From: DATGLG01 sp035294245
Lineage (GTDB): Bacteria; Pseudomonadota; Alphaproteobacteria; JACZXZ01
Length of the DNA: 64,000 bases
Assembly (NCBI GenBank): GCA_035294245.1
Contig: DATGLG010000043.1
Coordinates: 124,001-188,000, forward strand
Direction of reading: 5' to 3'
Made by a program: the position numbers and the translations under genes. Below, in pieces: positions 61,826-64,000 of this stretch (its first letter is position 1; every line of letters starts with the position of its first letter). The notes below the pieces were generated by a model. The model worked only from the letters and a program-made list of their open reading frames with translations, made no database searches and was not told the origin of the DNA.

Positions 61826-62506
61826 GTGGCGCAAACCGAAGCTGGCAAGTCGACTGTGAGTCTGCGGGACAGAGTGGTGGCGCGGGTTCGCTCGGACATC
61901 GTGTCGGGACGCAGCGGCCCGGGGACCATATACTCGGCGCCAAGCCTCGCGAGCGAGCTTGGCGTATCGACGACGCCGGTGCGCGAGGCGCTGCTCGAGC
62001 TGAGCAATCGGGGCATGATCGTTCCGATGCGAAACAGGGGCTTCAAAGTTCAGGCATCCTCGCTCGAGGACCTGGAAAATCTGTTTGAGGCGCGGCAGCT
62101 CCTGGAGCGCTTTGCCGTCGTGAAAGTCGCCAAGCGGGGGCTTGCGGATCCCGGGCAGCTGACCGAATTGGCCGATGCGGTCGCTGCCGCCGTCACGGCC
62201 CAGGATGTGCGCGGCTACCTGGAAGCGGATCGCGCATTTCACGCGGCCTTCGTCTCGCGCGCCGGCAATCCCCGGCTCACCAAGATGATCATCGATTTGC
62301 GCGACGACATGCGGCTGTTCGGCATCGACTCGGCGGCCGGCGAGGAGCGCCAGCGCGCCTCGGTCAAGGAGCACTACGAGCTCGTCGATCTCGCGGTCAA
62401 AGGCGACACCAAGGCCATCGCCTCGCTGATCACGGCCCATATCATGGCTTGGCAGCCGATCTTCCGAAAAGGCCTGATGGCTTGGACTCAGCACCGACCG
62501 CTGTGA
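61826..62506 (+). CDS. GntR-family transcriptional regulator (FCD domain)
   Basis: The 226-residue protein has an N-terminal winged helix (LASELGVSTTPVREALLELS and NRGMIVPMRNRGFKV) and a C-terminal FCD ligand domain (LFEARQLLERFAV, HAAFVSRAGNPRL, EHYELVDLAVKGD with metal-binding-type His and Asp). Such regulators repress catabolic genes until a carboxylic acid binds. The start is GTG 61826. It is divergent from the rubredoxin-pirin operon and probably controls it. Confidence 0.87.
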   Translation: MAQTEAGKSTVSLRDRVVARVRSDIVSGRSGPGTIYSAPSLASELGVSTTPVREALLELSNRGMIVPMRNRGFKVQASSLEDLENLFEARQLLERFAVVKVAKRGLADPGQLTELADAVAAAVTAQDVRGYLEADRAFHAAFVSRAGNPRLTKMIIDLRDDMRLFGIDSAAGEERQRASVKEHYELVDLAVKGDTKAIASLITAHIMAWQPIFRKGLMAWTQHRPL

Positions 62507-62578
62507 CGTTCAAGGCGCGGCTGCCGTCAATCGGGCGAGCCGCCGCCTGATATCGCCTCGAGCTGCGCGGCTCCCCAT

Positions 62579-63940
62579 TCAAGCGGCGAGGACGCGATCG
62601 GCGGGGAAGAGGGCGCTTGCCACGGTGCCCACGCCGGGCTCGCTCGCGATGGTGAAGGTGCCGCCATGGGCCTCGACCAGCTTCTTCGCAAGGGGCAGGC
62701 CGAGCCCGGTGCCCTGGTGGCGGCGATTGGCCGCCGTCTCGATCTGGCCGAAGGGCTCAAGGGCGCGGGCCAGATCGGCGGGGGCGATGCCGATTCCCGT
62801 ATCGGCGACCGAGATCACGAGCCCGCCGGCCGGCGCCAGGTCCGCGCGCACGGTGACGCGGCCGCCGGCCTCGGTGAACTTCACGGCATTGGTGATGAGG
62901 TTGAGGAGCACCTGCTGCAGCGCCCGGGCGTCGGCGCGCAGCATGGGCGGACGCTCGGGCAGCTCGAGGGCGAGGTCGAGCCCGCCCGCCTGGGCCCTCT
63001 CCGCGAGGACATGGGCGCTGCCCCGCACCACCGCGGCGACGTCGACGGCCTCCTCCGCCAAGGTGAAGCGGCCCGCCTCGATCTTGGAGAGGTCGAGGAT
63101 GTCGTTGATCAAGGAGAGGAGATGCCGCCCGCTGCCGTGGATGTCGCGGGCGTATGCGGCGTAGCGCGGGCTGCCGAGAGGGCCGAAGAGCTCGTCGCGC
63201 ATGATCTCGGCGAAGCCGATGATGGCGTTGAGGGGGGTGCGCAGCTCGTGGCTCATGGTGGCGAGGAACTCGGACTTGGCGCGGCTCGCCATCTCGGCCT
63301 CGTCGCGCGCAATGATCAGCGCCTGAGCGAGGGCTTCCTTCTCATGCTTGGTCTCCAGCGCCGCGACGATATTGCGATGGGCCCGCCGCGCCAGCAGGCT
63401 CAAGGCCGCCGCGAAGACGAGGGTGAGGCACGCGAGCGCCAGATAGGCCGCGTCGCCCCACCAGGCCGCGGCGGCGGCGAGGGGAACCAGCATCGGCCAG
63501 ATGAAGAGATCGACCGCCGGCACATGCGCCGGATAGGTGCAGACGGCGCCCGCGGCAAGGCCGGCGGCGGCGATGCAGACATAGGCGTGGAGCAGGACAT
63601 CGTCGGAGAGGGCCAGCACGGCGGCAAGGGCGCCCCAGAGGCAGCCGAGGGCGAGCATCGCCATGGCGAAGCGCCGCGGCCAGTGCTCGACCGCCTTGCC
63701 CGCGGCCCGCGCCGTGCGATAGGCGCGCCACAGCGCCACCCGCACGCCGCTGAAGGCGAGCACCGCCGCCATCCAGGCGGCAATGGCCGCGGGCTCGACC
63801 GCGTGCCAGAGCACCGCCGTCGTGAAGGCGGCGACGATCACCATGACCAGGGTCGGCCAAGGCGAGGCGTAGACGATATCCGCAAGGTCGCGGGCTATGC
63901 GCGTGCGATCGGCGACGACCCGCGGCTGAGATAGCGGCAT
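62579..63940 (-). CDS. Membrane sensor histidine kinase
   Basis: This 453-residue inner-membrane kinase has six hydrophobic segments in residues 25-170 forming a sensory region without a recognisable periplasmic domain. A short coiled coil follows. The HisKA domain has H231 in MSHELRTPLNAIIGFAEIM, and the ATPase domain has the N box NLITNAVKF, G1 ADTGIGI, and GTGLGL. No receiver domain or partner response regulator is in view, so the partner is unknown. The start is ATG 63940. Confidence 0.9.
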   Translation of the reverse strand: MPLSQPRVVADRTRIARDLADIVYASPWPTLVMVIVAAFTTAVLWHAVEPAAIAAWMAAVLAFSGVRVALWRAYRTARAAGKAVEHWPRRFAMAMLALGCLWGALAAVLALSDDVLLHAYVCIAAAGLAAGAVCTYPAHVPAVDLFIWPMLVPLAAAAAWWGDAAYLALACLTLVFAAALSLLARRAHRNIVAALETKHEKEALAQALIIARDEAEMASRAKSEFLATMSHELRTPLNAIIGFAEIMRDELFGPLGSPRYAAYARDIHGSGRHLLSLINDILDLSKIEAGRFTLAEEAVDVAAVVRGSAHVLAERAQAGGLDLALELPERPPMLRADARALQQVLLNLITNAVKFTEAGGRVTVRADLAPAGGLVISVADTGIGIAPADLARALEPFGQIETAANRRHQGTGLGLPLAKKLVEAHGGTFTIASEPGVGTVASALFPADRVLAA

Positions 63941-63958
63941 TTCCGGCTCACTCGGGAT

Positions 63959-64000
63959 GGCCCGTCCGCGGCGCGGGAACGGCGGCGCGGCGGACGGGCC
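63959..64000. repeat. Inverted repeat at the right window edge
   Basis: GGCCCGTCCGC (63959-63969) and GCGGACGGGCC (63990-64000) are perfect 11-bp reverse complements around a 20-bp GC-rich loop. It may be a terminator or the 5' edge of the next transcript; the sequence ends here, so any T-run is unseen. Confidence 0.5.

Overview
The window reads as a GC-rich alphaproteobacterial chromosome segment. The grounds are hopanoid genes of the hpn type, an alphaproteobacterial SAM-II riboswitch, an ArsR-methyltransferase regulator ahead of metF-metH, and a GH17-GT2 beta-glucan synthase like rhizobial NdvC. The exact lineage cannot be fixed from the sequence; Rhodospirillales or Hyphomicrobiales are the likeliest orders. 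I see no rRNA, tRNA, CRISPR array, insertion sequence or prophage. Most of the window is tightly packed metabolic and transport operons with ATGA, GTGA or TTGA overlaps.

Positions 1-13000 hold a hopanoid locus. Rightward genes are hpnN (cut by the window edge), a nucleotidyltransferase, hpnA, ispH and hpnH. Leftward genes, in transcription order, are hpnC, hpnB, hpnD, hpnE, apt, shc (hpnF) and hpnG. Together they supply isoprene units (IspH), make squalene from farnesyl diphosphate (HpnD, HpnC, HpnE), cyclise it (Shc), add adenosine (HpnH), remove adenine (HpnG) and traffic the product (HpnN). The embedded apt gene fits recycling of the adenine that HpnG releases.

Positions 13100-16900 hold surface-sugar genes: a UDP-glucuronate 4-epimerase-like enzyme, a TviB-type nucleotide-sugar dehydrogenase, gmhA and gmhB. 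Positions 17000-25400 hold a luciferase-like monooxygenase with a MarR regulator, a complete livKHMGF-type ABC transporter, and a divergent MFS/TetR pair.

Positions 25400-28850 carry the best regulatory feature of the window: an inverted repeat, a promoter, a SAM-II riboswitch and an intrinsic terminator ahead of an SsuACB-like importer and an OsmC protein. Next come a DMT exporter, an MHS-family symporter, ettA, and mlaC and mlaA lipid-transport genes.

Positions 35000-40570 hold a methionine-cycle operon: a SahR-like regulator behind an AT-rich near-palindrome, then metF and metH. After it come the GH17-GT2 glucan synthase, a complete dppABCDF operon, a DHA2 exporter divergent from an ArsR regulator, a sterol-desaturase-family protein, a TetR regulator and a second orphan DppA paralogue.

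Positions 55000-64000 are more accessory: a hotdog thioesterase, a REP-like repeat, a methyltransferase, an aspartoacylase-family protein, a BrnT/XRE toxin-antitoxin pair, an S10 peptidase, a solitary ectoine synthase, a pirin-like protein with a rubredoxin, a GntR regulator and a hybrid-free histidine kinase.
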